From NCBI GenBank assembly GCA_036245805.1, contig BTRK01000003.1:16718464-16782463 (forward strand): a stretch of DNA of 64,000 bases. The letters are read 5' to 3'. Source of the DNA: Pristionchus mayeri. Its lineage: Eukaryota; Nematoda; Chromadorea; Rhabditida; Neodiplogasteridae. Under the pieces are notes generated by a model. That model had not been told where the DNA came from. It saw only the letters and a list, made by a program, of their open reading frames with translations, and did no database searches. The stretch's first letter is position 1. Every line of letters starts with the position of its first letter. Positions 35,421 through 47,333 of the stretch are shown here, in pieces. The position numbers and the translations under genes are program-made.

Positions 35421-36079
35421 TAATAGTTGGAAGAGACCATTAATGCACTAATTATTGTCAGAGCAAACATTTTTTTGAATCAACTTTATCATATTGAAAC
35501 TTTGAACAACATTGAAGACGTGACAACAATTAGATGGAATTATGGTCGAGACGGGGGAAAATAACAGATGAAAGAATCACAACACAACAAATGCGGTTCT
35601 AAGTCTGGATAGACGACCACAGTAGGGATAGAGGAGCACGACAACTTAACAATGTTTGACATCCACTCAGGATATGTGAAATACCAGGGCCAGGGTACGG
35701 TAGCCAAGCTTACTGTAAAATAGTGGCACCGCAGAAAGCCGCGATGGCCGAAACGTAGCTGAGAAGAACTGAAATTGAGTAATAAGTATAAAAAGCAAAG
35801 ACTTGATATTCTATAAAGCTACATGAATATCATACGGTACATACAATTGATGTACACGAAGATGAATTGGTTCCTAGTCGTGTTGAAGCCGGTCTGAAAA
35901 ATCAATAAGTCATTTACCGTGACAAATAAATTCATGGAAAATAACCGGTTGATGAGACAATGCTTTCCGTACCTTGAGCACCAAGTAGCCAGTGCAGACT
36001 TGTTCTCCGAAGCTGCAAGAGGTCTGCATAAGTATTTATCGTCGTTGCACGACATTCCTCATTTCACGAACGCTCTCGG

Positions 36080-36164
36080 GCACTAGGTCGGATGAGAACT
36101 ATGACGTCATGCCGACTTTGATATATCAAAGGCGGCATGACGTCATAGTTCTCATGCTACCTAG
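36080..36164. mobile_element. GCACTAGGTCGG-type MITE, copy 2
   Basis: An 85 bp hairpin GCACTAGGTCGGATGAGAAC...GTTCTCATGCTACCTAGT centred on TTTGATATATCAAA. It lies in an intron of gene A next to another hairpin, whose insertion obscures any target duplication. Confidence 0.75.
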
Positions 36165-36273
36165 TAGGGGTGGCAATTCGAAGTCGGATTGCTAATTCGC
36201 AATAGCCTTCCCATCGCATATTGCGAAATCCGAGGAGCGAATTCGCAATCACACTTTGAATTGCTATCCCTAG
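36161..36273. repeat. CTAGGG-type hairpin with AATTCG core, copy 2
   Basis: TAGGGGTGGCAATTCGAAG at the left and TTTGAATTGCTATCCCTAG at the right enclose ATTGCGAAATCCGAGGAG. Same family as 49881-50003. Confidence 0.65.
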
Positions 36274-36944
36274 TGACCACTCTCGCTCTCTATACCGAGG
36301 AAATCCTCATTCAATACATAGAACCAGAAACCGAAGGAAATGTAGCTCAGCACGCACGAGATGATCGCGAGGATGCCGTGCGCGATGTAGATGAGCGGAC
36401 GGCGGGACTGAAAGATATGTAATGGCTAAGACTATTCTAAGGAACTCTATACTGTGGAGAATTTTTCGTTCTTCGAAGTTAAACTTTGACTTATGAATCT
36501 GCACATAATCTGACATCGTTCTGCTCTGAATCACAATATTTCCACTTTTTAAAGCGAAGTTTTGAAAGATAAATGGCACGTTGTTGAGGAAAATTAGTTC
36601 AGAATTATATCATGTCTCTCCTTGTTTCACTTGATCGCTCCCTGATCTGTCAGGGCGAGATAACATGTCAAATATGAATAGAACAGGCTTAGCTGTTCAA
36701 AGTTAACGACGCACCCTTTCATTTTTATTCTAATTGTGAGAAGAGTCAAAAAATTCTGTATTATACTTCCATATCTCTTCTAAATGTATTTCACCTTCTC
36801 TGCAATCGATTCTCATATAATAAGCGCCAGCTGGGACGCCACGCGTTATTTGCGTCATATTTGAAATTTCTCCGTTTTCGCGCCAATTCACATCAGCATC
36901 TCGAGTTGGCGTCATATTCTCTTGTTCTAGTCCAGGTCGACACA

Positions 36945-37574
36945 ATGAGCAGCAAATGTCAGATGGCTTTCTCTACTCTTCATCCGGATATTATTAGAAT
37001 TATCATTCGATCTGAACCCTTCCATATTAAGAAAATGCGACTGGTAAGATAGTTTTGAAAATTGATTTTAAAATGAGATCCGAATGTTTGAAGATATCTC
37101 CCGTGTGGAATAGACTTATTCACGAATTACTGGAATCAGTGATCAAGAGGCGCATGAACTCCCCCCACATCAGCTGTTTTCAATTATGGGCTCACGCAGA
37201 GTACGACGAGAATACATTCGTCAACCTTTCGATTCAGAAGCAAAATTTGAAGTATTTTTCACAATTTTTGCCCAATTGCGCCGAATACTCCGATGGCGAG
37301 TTCTCGAATGACGTAAGCGAACATTTTCATTCCAATAAAAAATATAGATATGCAGGGTACCCAAATAAGCGCAAGTTGGGAAAGACTGCCATATATAGAT
37401 ATCGATGAACAACATACCAGATTTGCTAATAAATTATCTCGTATTCTTCTTAGATCTAATCGTATTCACAAATTTGTCTTAGAAAATGTCAACAATGAAA
37501 TTCATGAAATAATCCGAAAAGTATTGGCGTACGACATTAGAGTTTCTGACCATCTCAACATCGAATTTCGATGA
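36945..37574 (+). CDS. F-box protein, 178 residues, nested in gene A intron
   Basis: Exons 36945-37043, 37094-37312 and 37356-37574 give 178 residues, in frame throughout. The N-terminus after MSSKCQMAFST reads LHPDIIRIIIRSEPFHIKKM then RLISPVWNRLIHELL. This is the F-box pattern: Leu-Pro-like start, alternating Ile, a Lys-rich loop and R.S..W..L at the end. F-box proteins recruit substrates to SCF ubiquitin ligases through Skp1. The C-terminal part (ISASWERLPYIDID, FANKLSRILLRSNRIHKFVL) is unrecognised, as is usual in expanded nematode F-box families. A possible further exon at about 37812-38051 follows a TTTAG acceptor but is beyond the in-frame TGA. It lies opposite in strand to its host. 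The exon 2 acceptor TTTGAAG is weak. Confidence 0.68.
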
Positions 37575-38216
37575 AGAATGGCGGTGAGTCAACATTAAAA
37601 TGTGAAATTATAAATGAAATTCAATTACTATTCTTTTAGAGAGACCACACTTCATCTAACTAGTAAATTGACTCTCGATGTTCTCATTATCTTTGTTGAT
37701 AAATGCGCTATTGAGAATATATGTTAGTTATTTTTAGCTTATTGAGATTTGCTTAAATTTTAAATATAATTGTATTCTAAAAATATAAAATTGTGTTTAT
37801 CCTTACATTTAGGCGATTATTTACTCAAACAATCAAAGATCGCAACAAAGATCTTCATTGGACGAAGGAAGCCGTCACGATACAAGACTCAGCTTTTTGG
37901 AATGCAGAGGAGTTTCTGGGATAAAGTTGCACGGAATTTGATAAAGAACGGCATGGAATCGGTGTGCCTGAGCAATGGTCATGGTATATTCCTATGCGAG
38001 CATGCCTATCGACGTATTTGTAAAACGAATTGCACTATTTTTGACCTATGAATAAATTTTTTTTTCTAATTTTGTTTTTTTTTTCTAATTTTGTTACAGT
38101 CACAATATTTCCACCTTTTTAAAGCAAAGTTTTGAATGACAAATGGCACGTTTGATGATAAAAATTAGTTCACTTTTCGACCATGTATCTTATCGTTTCG
38201 CATGCTCTCTAATATA

Positions 38217-39155
38217 TTAGGTTGTTGCGAAAGTCTTGCTCGTTTTTATCATTTTAATACTTCTGTCTGCGTTGGCATTCGAATTCATTTCAGACACCTG
38301 GTTTTTCTGATACTATGAGGGTATCAATGTTCATTCTAGCGCACCTTAGATCAGACCTCTCATTTCATTTAGAAATGCTTCCTTATTGTTCAAATCTTGC
38401 GATATGAGTTAATCAAGATGACTTTTCATTCTATCATAATTTTATGGAGAATAGAGATATGGTCATACCTGAAGTACAAGCGTGCACAGCTATGTTAATA
38501 CATCACTTGTGATCACTTACTATAAGTCAGTGCTAAAATCCCTTCTTTAGACGTGTCCCTTTTTGGGAATTTATAGTGAACACCTTTTAACTAAATACGA
38601 TTTTGTCTTCACGTTTTTGGGTAAGGAGACGCAGGGATCAATATCGATCGAAATTATAATTATCTTATTCTGTTCTTCTTAAAAATGAAGTACCGGAATT
38701 ATTCATAATTGCGTTGACTAGATATGGCAATTCAAATCATTGAAAGGGTTCTTGGAATGCTGAATTTGATATTTCTATCTCTATAAGTTTTTAAGTTTTA
38801 GTTTATATTTCTATAAGTTTTCATTTCTTGCGCAGCTTGAATGATTGATCTTCTGTGCTGGTGTTAACGAGCACACTATGCTCTTCAATATATATGGATA
38901 TTATTTGGACTTCGATCTCTTGTATCTGACAGGTCAGAATTCACACCAAATTTCGTTGCAAAATTTCGCAAAATGTTTGCTAATTTATGAAATCTCAAAT
39001 TTCATGGCATGTATTCTGATCACGATTGAAATCAATTATGCTCGTCAAACAACGGTTGACCATCTTCAACAATTCTGAGATATCAGACACTGGAGTTCAG
39101 AAGGGAGAAAAATCGGAAAGATCAAACGCCGAGCAAGACTTTCGCAACAACCTAA
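38217..39155. mobile_element. Mariner-like element, 939 bp, TA-flanked
   Basis: Near-perfect inverted termini TTAGGTTGTTGCGAAAGTC, flanked by TA at 38215-38216 and 39156-39157. TTAGGTTG starts are typical of mariner elements. The interior has no transposase frame, so it is a deletion derivative that would need help in trans. It lies in the gene A intron between exons 3 and 4. Confidence 0.85.
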
Positions 39156-39774
39156 TATGAGGAGAGCATAGTCAGAATAGTCAAGAATAAAGGAAAGATC
39201 AAAGATCAAAGATCATACAAGAGCAGCTGCTACTCCGGCGGCAGCGCTGATCATCAATACGATGCTCACCCACACGTCTTATGCACCTGAATGCCAGTAT
39301 TCTGGAATGAATCCTTGTACGGTGAGAGTAGAATGCGTAGCAACGCGGAGTAATCATAAATTTCTTAAAGTACAACAATGCTCGCGAATGGGAATAAATC
39401 ACAGCAAAATATTTTCATGTTCTGCTAGTATTAACCGCGTAAAGAAATATATTATGACTCCACTTTGCTACGTATTCTAATCTCACAGTACGTTCTCAAT
39501 ACAAGCTGGATTGCGGTGGTTTCACAAGGTTGTTATAAACGATGTGACAATTAAAATATACAAAAAGTACCTGGCCCACCGGGCAGCAATTCACCGAGTT
39601 GACCATGCAGATCACTGCACCCTCGAAGACCACCACTGAAAGGCATATTTTAATTGGTACTAGGTCGGATGAGAAGTATGACGTTAGGCCTTGGCCATTC
39701 GCATTATTGGATTATCATAGGTTAACTAATGTGAAAGAGTATACACAATCACATTCCATGCTTTACGTAGTATA

Positions 39775-42708
39775 CAGTACCGGACAAAAGTTTCGCAACA
39801 AATTTGTCATTGTCATAACTTCGTTCAAAATTGAGCTAGAGCCTTATGGCTGGAAGCATTCGAGAGGTTAATATCAGGAGAAAATAGTCATACGGTATAT
39901 GGTCTGAAACACATTTATCGCGGGTTTCTGAACTTAATTTTCTGCATCACAATTTTCATGTATTTTTTGAAACTCAGCCGAAAGTCGATGTTATATCGCA
40001 CTAACTGTGTTGAAAGTATAACCATTGATGTTTACAATCCACTATATGGCTTGATTGTTGCACATCGGAAAGAGCTAATATATCGATATTCCGAGACCTC
40101 CGAGATGTGTTTGAACGGCAATATCTTCGCCCCCAGTTGAGCGATAGGGCCCCTATTTCGCAGCTACTATACACTAGTAATGTAGAAACATATTACCAAG
40201 GTTGATAGTGATCAGACAACAAATTGCGAAAATCTAAAAATTGTGGACACGAATTTTCATGCACTTTTAAACGACCTTAAACGCTATTAAAAAATCCGAT
40301 TTCTTAGACCTTAAATGCAGAATCTATTAATGAAAAATAATGCGAAATTGCGAAGTGATACGATTTGTCCAGCACATTTTACAGCCCAATATCCGCAGAG
40401 AGTCAGAACGGCCAAAGTGTCAAAAATGGTCCTTAGCGAAAGTCGACCTAGAATAACGGGAGAGTTTCTTCAAAATTGGATCAAATTCAATGAGAAATGT
40501 GCATATCTAGTACTTGCAAAGCTGATAGGTTCTTTTTATGAGATTTGAACAAGATTCAATTTTACATTGTACCGTGTTTTAAGGCTCATGACTATCTGAC
40601 TCTCTGTGGTTATTGGAGTGTAAAATGTGCTGGACAAATCTTCTCACTTTGCCATTTCGCACGCTTGTCCATTAAAACAGACTATCTGAGAATATCAACA
40701 TATTTCTTCAGCGACTTGGCACTGGCCAAAAATTCGAATTCCTACTAACTTCTCCAATAGGTCGGCCTCGTCGAGGGAAACCGACGTGCATCGCCAGAAG
40801 TTCGATCCGCATCCGCGCGGTCGCAGGCGCGGATGTTGAAAAAATACTACGGTAGCATCGATTTCTTTAAATCGACTCCAATCACTGCGGCGGTAGGGGC
40901 GCTGTGTTCCTTGACAAATTCTGAGACTTTTTTACTCCGGTGAATTTTTCGATCAGATTCCATCTAACTTCATCTAACTTCGATCAGATTCCATCTAACT
41001 TCTAGCGAAATCGATAATTCTACTTTTACTTCGAATACAATATCAATTCCCCAGAAATTTTTCAAGAACCCCCACAAATATTATTGTTGATTTAGCTTTT
41101 GCTTGAGCCGATACATACTTCAGTAGAAAGGCGCGAATTAAAATTTCCCGGAAGGAAGTTAAAATTAATTATTAATGAATTATGGTGTAATTTTTGGGTT
41201 ACGGTAGGTGAGTGTAAAGGTTGGACGACTTTTCCCAAATGGTGTACGATTGTCTAAAATCGATTTTAAGACCATGTGACATCCGTTGGTAAAAGTCGTC
41301 CAACCTTTGCACTCACCTACCGTAACCCAAAAATTACACCATAATTCGTTAATAATTAATTTTAACTTCCTTCCGGGAAATGTTAATTCGCGCCTTTCTA
41401 CTGAAGTATGTATCGGGTCAAGCAAAAGCTAAATCAACAATAATATTTGTGGGGGTTCTTGAAAAATTTCTGGGGAATTGAAATTGTATCCGAATCAAAA
41501 GTAGAATTATCGATTTCTAGCGTTAGATGGAATCTGATCGAAAAATTCACCGGAGTAAAAAAGTCTTAGAATTTGTCAAGGAATGTAGCGCCCCTACCGC
41601 CGCAGTGATTGGAATCGATTTAAAGAAATCGATGCTACCGTAGTATTTTTTCAACATCCGCTCCCGCGACCGCGCGGATGCGGATCGAACTTCTGGCGAT
41701 GCACGTCGGTTTCTCTCGACGAGGCCGACCTATTGGTGAAGTCAGTAGGAATTCGAATTTTGGCCAGTGCCAAGCCTATTTCGATTCTATCAGATAGTGT
41801 GTTTTAATAGATTTTGCATTACGGTGCAAGAAATCGGATTTTTTTCGATAGCGCTAAAGGTCTTCTCCACATGCATGAAAATTCGTGTCCAAAATTTTTC
41901 GATTTTTGCAGTTTGTTGACTGATCACTATCAAACTTGGTATAATGTTTCTTCATTATTAGTGTATAGTAGCTGCGAAATAGGGGCCCTATCGCTCAACT
42001 GGGAGCGAAGATATAGCCGTTCAAACACGTCTCGGAGGTGTCGGAAAATCGATATATTAGCTCTTCCCGATATGCAACGAGCCACCCAGATAGTGGGCTG
42101 TAAAATGTGCTGGACAAATCGTATCACTTCGCAATTTCGCATTATTTTTCATTAATAGATTCTGCATTTAAGGTCTAAGAAATCGGATTTTTTAATAGCG
42201 TTTAAGGTCGTTTAAAAGTGCATGAAAATTCGTGTCCAAAATTTTTAGATTTTCGCAATTTGTTGTCTGATCACTATCAACCTTGGTAATATGTTTCTAC
42301 ATTACTAGTGTATAGTAGCTGCGAAATAGGGGCCCTATCGCTCAACTGGGGGCGAAGATATTGCCGTTCAAACACATCTCGGAGGTCTCGGAATATCGAT
42401 ATATTAGCTCTTTCCGATGTGCAACAATCAAGCCATATAGTGGATTGTAAACATCAATGGTTATACTTCCATCACAGTTCGTGCGAGATAACATCGACTT
42501 ACGGCTGAGTTTCAAAAAAAACATGAAAATTGTGATGCGGAAAATTAAATTCAGAAACCCGCGATAAATGTGTTTCAGACCATATACAGTATGACTATTT
42601 TCTCCTGATATTTACCTCTCGAATGCTTCCAGCCATAAGTCTCTAGCTCAATTTTGAACGAAGTTATGACAATGACAAATTTGTTGCGAAACTTTTGTCC
42701 GGTACGTG
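39775..42708. mobile_element. Foldback element, 2.93 kb, with Tc1-like ends
   Basis: A palindrome in which n pairs with 82,482 minus n over most of its length, with arms of about 1.43 kb and a small indel near the centre (41.23-41.29 kb). Ends read CAGTACCGGACAAAAG, preceded by TA, and the complement GTCCGGTACGTG followed by TA (one extra base at the right). CAGT ends and TA flanks suggest Tc1/mariner. Frames at 39958-40140 and 42342-42524 are mirror copies, not genes. It fills intron 1 of gene A. Confidence 0.85.
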
Positions 42709-43601
42709 TAGGCCACAACAATAAATATAAGAATGAAATGGCGGTCAAAAAATTCTAATGAGCTATTCTGAGAAATAACACTAGAAAATAAGCAATAATA
42801 TTTTACTAACAAACCGAACGTGATCCTAAATCACTGGTTAATACGTTTACCTCATTTGAAAATCTTAAGAAAACCGTGCTGACCTCCTAGAGCGAACTCC
42901 GCTGCGCAAAGCACCATCAAGGGATAGTTCTTGCCCATCGTTGAACGATCAATCGAATCTGTGATTAGTATCGCTTAATTGCAACAATAATCGAATAATG
43001 AATGATAACGGCAAGAAATTCACCCGATATCGAAATCAAGTTATCAATGATTCTTTCCGAAAGCTAAATACTGAAATTTTCCCCTTCGAATGCATCTAGA
43101 TAAAAGCATTGATTGAACAAGACTTTTTTTTTAGATTTTCGATACTGCAGAATTTTTAGATTTTCGATACAGCAAATAAGGAGGGATGTTCCCTCCTCGT
43201 TTCCACCCAAGTCCGAATGATACATGTTGTATATACCAGACGTTATATTTTTTTCCAATATTCCAGTCAAATCAGCTCAAGAATTGTAATAAACGACGCA
43301 TCAACGTTTAATTAACTTGGAAAGACCATAATTCAATGGAATATCTTTTATTCGTAACAACATTCATTCATATTGAAACTTTGAACAACATTGAAGACGT
43401 GCCAACAAGTAGAGGGAAATAACGATAGAAAACGAGAACAACATTAGGTGAAAGAATCACAACACAACAAATGTGGATCTAAGTCTGGATACACGACCAC
43501 AGTAGGGTTAGAGGTGCGCGGACAACTTAACAATGTGTGAAATCCACTCAGGACAGGTTAGATAACAGGAATAGGGTACGGTAATCTAGCCTATTGTGGA
43601 A

Positions 43602-46600
43602 TTATCCGGAGAGGCAGATGCACACCATGGCCGACACACAGCTGAGGATATCTGAAATCTAGCATTGATGGCACTAGGTCGGATGATAATGACGTCATGG
43701 AGGCTTGATATTAAATAAAACAATGGCTTGATACTGTATTTAGCTACCGTAGGCGTGAACATTACACGGAACTCACAGTCGATGAACCCGAAGATGGACT
43801 GGCTGTTGTTCGTCTTAAAGCCGAACTAAAAATTCAATAATTCATTTACAGCACTCACTGCACACGAGAATTTTAAAAAAAATCGGGTGTTGAAGCAATG
43901 CCTGGTGTGCCTATCGTACCTTGATCATTGCGTATTCCGCGTTCCCTTCGAAGCTGCAAGGACTATGCTTTATTGGTAATATTTCATTGCGGTGCTAGGT
44001 CGGATGAGAACAATGACGTCATGCCGACTTTGATATATCAAAAGCGGCATGAAGTCATAGTAGTTCTCATCCGACCTAGTGCCTTTCGTTGCTTCACAGT
44101 TCTCGTTTTACGTGTTCCCTCGCTATGTACTGAGCTGGGCGGTTCAGAAATTTCTCGATCTCTCGTTTTGCAATGCTCCCTCGCGTTCTCTGACCAATGA
44201 GAGAGCATTGCGAAATGAGAGACCGACAAATATTAGCACAGCCATAGGTGGGCGGAGGTTGAAGCTGGAAATCGAAAACCGGGGGTGTTTATTTTCAAAA
44301 AGGGGGGGGTGATCGTAAATGATCGTTTTTGTGACAAAATTGTCCAAAAACCGGGGGTGTTTAACAGCTGGCTTCGATGGTTCCCGCATATGAGCACAGC
44401 CCAGGTAGTGAGGAAGACCTCAAAAGATGAAACATTCGAAACTCATCACTAACAAAGGAATCATAAATGTCGCTCTCTCGGATCAAACCGGAATAGCATA
44501 CGGTATACACCTTATTTTTTTATATTTCTGAACATGCAAGTGAAATCAATTCGCGATACCCGTCGATGGTCCTACCGTATACCTAATCCAGAATCCGATG
44601 GACACGATGCTCAGCACAGCCGAGATGAGCGCGAGGATTGCGTGCGCGAGGACGACCCACTTGGACGGATGGTTGGACTGAACGAAAATGTAAAGGCTAA
44701 GTAAATTCTAAGAAACTAGAATTTGAATTTACAGTCATCGAAGTTGAACACTGAATTTACGAATAAGAACCTGCATCTTTCTGCCCTGAATCACAATATT
44801 TCTAATTTTTATTTCTAAAAATAATTTTATATGGGCGATGAAAAGTTAGACGACAACATTAATTCCAATACTATCAAAATCAGTTCCCGTTACTACCTCG
44901 TTACATAATTATTTAAATATTAACTGGCACAGTGCCAAACAATTCGCGCAGAGATAGATCAGAGAGAATCTTACGACAGCAGCTGCAGCTCCGACGGCCG
45001 CGCTGATCATCAAGACGATGCTTGGCAACAGGCCTGATAGGTTAAATTTGAAACATATATCGGCCTATATGTTAGAGAAATACAGAAAGTTCACTTATAG
45101 GATAACGGCCCACGGAGAAAGCACATAAGGCCCACTTTCAATTCCTTATCGATTCTCCGGGCAATGCATACACAATTAAGGCTGGATGATGGTGGTTTCA
45201 TGAGGAATTACGAACCATATAACAAACAAAATATACAAAATGAACCAGCGGCCGCAGGCACCGGGCACTTGTTGTAGGCCACCGACTCGGCCATGCATCT
45301 GATTACGCCCTCGAAGAGCACCACTGAAAGGTAATTTATATACATTTATTTGTCGTACACTTCACTGCTCAACGGAGGTTCGACATGTTCGCCCCAATAG
45401 CTGACCAGATAAACCTAAGGAGATGCCATCCCTTGACCTAACTATGCCCTGAAACCGAAGATCCCAATCTCCTCCACACCGAAGCTACCCTACTGCAAGA
45501 AATATGTGCCTGATGTCAGGATAAATATGTTTGTATCTTACACCACAAGGGTACATCAGCAAGCACGGAATGTGCAAGAAAAAGGAAAATGGGAGATACT
45601 GAGTAGACTCCACGAGAAGTTGGCGCGAGTCGCACTACTTAATTGTTTTTGTCAACGAAATATAAAGAGTACACACAACATGGAATAACGTTCTAGATGT
45701 TAAATTATATTCGGGATGCCAGACCACACCCTCTATCCCCGCCCCCATAGTATGGGCGATGGGCGGGAACGAAAAATATCATATTAGTGGGATGTCAGCT
45801 CCCTATTCATTAAACCTGAACCTAAGCATTACGAGAAGGAGAGGTAAAAGGTTGATATTTATATCACGCGTTTCACGAGTCAGTGGAGGTATGCGGGAAC
45901 ATTTTCAAAAAAGTTGTATCCGATTTGCCTTATATTATAGTGGTAGAATACCCTAGAGTGAAGATTTCGAAAAATATAAGTCATTGGTACCAGAGCCGGC
46001 ATTTAGAAATTTTCCGGATTTGCACCTGGCTCTGCTGTAAATCAGCTCCCAGATGATCTAGAAAGGTGGCACAGGTCTCAAAATGAGCCGAAAAATATGC
46101 TGAGAAATTTTGCTGTTGACACCGAGAGGATCGGCCCAGAACCGAAAATGATAAAAAATAAAAACTACTTTTTGCATCTGTAATAAATTATTTTCCCTAC
46201 AATTCTGCAGAGCGTAGCAGATTTTCAACGCAGAAGATGAAAGATAAAGTTGGTATGTATGATATAAAAATATGAAAACCGAATTTGAAGATGTTTTTTG
46301 CAATTAGAAAAGCAAAATCGAAAATTTCATGATGTCATATTTGAGTAATTATCGCTCGTGGATATCTTTTCTTTCCGTTTTCAAAGTTTTCTGACCTATT
46401 CATTCCGATTTCCATTGAAAAAACCGAAGATTTCAATACTTCATAAAATCATGAAATCTGATAAATTTCGTGAAAAATGTGATTTTGTGAAGTATCGAAA
46501 TCTTCGGTTTTTTTCAATGGAAATCGGAATGAATAGGTCAGAAAACATTGAAAACTAAAAGAAAAGATATCCACGAGTGATAATTACACAAATATGACAT

Positions 46601-47333
46601 CATGAAATTTTCGATTTTGCTTGAAAACACGAGGTTCGCCATGTTTGATCAAAAATTGCAAAAAACAACCATCTTCAAATTCGGTTTTCATATTTTTATA
46701 TCATACATACCAACTTTATCTTTCATATTCTGCGTTGAAAATCTGCTACGCTCTGCAGCATTGTAGGGAAAATAATTCATTTCAGATGCAAAAAGTAGTT
46801 TTTATTTTTTATCATTTTCGGTTCTGGGTCGATCCTCTCGGTGTCAACAGAAAAAAATCTCAGCATATTTTTCCGCTCATTTTGAGACCTGTGCCATCTT
46901 TCTAGCTCACCTGGGAGCTGATTTACAGCAGAGCCAGGTGCAAATCCGGAAAATTCCTAAATGCCGGATCTGGTACCAATGACTTATATTTTACGAAATC
47001 TTCACTCTAGGGTATTCTACCACTATAATATAAGGCAAATCGGAGACAACTTTTTTGAAAATGTTCCCGGAGGGTCAGTTTTTCATCCACGCGTGATATA
47101 GAGAAAGCAGCTGGTAGGAGGTGAGGGGGGGGGGCAGGCATTGAGGAAGAAAAGTGCTCAATATACTCATGTAAGAATGAAATTGAAAAAAAATGAAACT
47201 GAAAATTCTACCAACGAAAAAAAGTGCTTCTAAATGATTCGTTTCATTCCTTTATCGATCCTAAGATACTGAGCTGACCTCCTAGAGCGAACTCCGCAGC
47301 GCAGACTACCAGCAAGGGACAGTTCTTGCCCAT
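43602..47333 (-). CDS. Four-transmembrane protein B, 139 residues, intact model
   Basis: Minus-strand exons: 47279-47333 (ATG), 45246-45323, 44975-45033, 44583-44677, 43920-43953, 43777-43825 and 43602-43651 (TAA). Lengths total 420 bases and all phases agree. Four hydrophobic stretches: MGKNCPLLVVCAAEFALG onward, LLPSIVLMISAAVGAAAAV, VVLAHAILALISAVLSIVSI, and FGFIDYILSCVSAMVCICL. The first loop keeps a Cys...Cys-Pro pair (RCMAESVAYNKCPV) conserved in A, C and D. The layout resembles CD20/MS4A-like or MARVEL-type four-helix proteins, but I cannot assign a family and the function is unknown. It ends only two residues after the last helix. The start ATG is shared with A and C; D continues upstream instead. 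Confidence 0.75.
43992..44082. mobile_element. GCACTAGGTCGG-type MITE, copy 3
   Basis: A 91 bp hairpin GTGCTAGGTCGGATGAGAAC...CATCCGACCTAGTGC centred on TTTGATATATCAAA, in a gene B intron. The flanks TTTCATTGC and TTTCGTTGC suggest a 9-base duplication with one change. Fragmentary copies lie at about 39657 and 43673. Confidence 0.75.
45861..47099. mobile_element. Foldback element, TATCACGCG-type, in gene B intron 1
   Basis: A 1.24 kb palindrome whose ends are ATATCACGCGT and ACGCGTGATAT; n pairs with about 92,960 minus n. The arms of about 0.6 kb have small differences. No coding capacity. Related ends occur at the centre of the large palindrome and at 58.4-60.3 kb. Confidence 0.8.

Larger units (their letters stand above)
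35710..42938 (-). pseudogene. Four-transmembrane paralogue A, damaged
   Basis: Minus-strand exons: 42884-42938 (ATG at 42938; MGKNYPLMVLCAAEFALG), 39571-39635 (VVVFEGAVICMVNSVN), 39219 to about 39273 (VWVSIVLMISAAAGVAAAL), 36296-36407 (IAHGILAIISCVLSYISFGF), 35973-36012, 35845-35893 and 35710-35768 (LLSYVSAIAAFCGATILQ, stop). Same architecture as intact gene B. The exon 3 acceptor is missing: a deletion has joined the exon start to upstream sequence and nearby AGs give the wrong phase. Exon 4 carries one extra base at its homologous donor. Skipping exon 3 and using an earlier exon 4 donor would keep frame but lose one membrane segment. Introns are swollen by a mariner-like element, a 2.9 kb foldback and a nested F-box gene. 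Confidence 0.65.

Noticed and set aside
39958..42524. Mirror open frames at 39958-40140 (+) and 42342-42524 (-)
   Set aside because: They are two arms of one foldback element with stops soon after and no recognisable protein.
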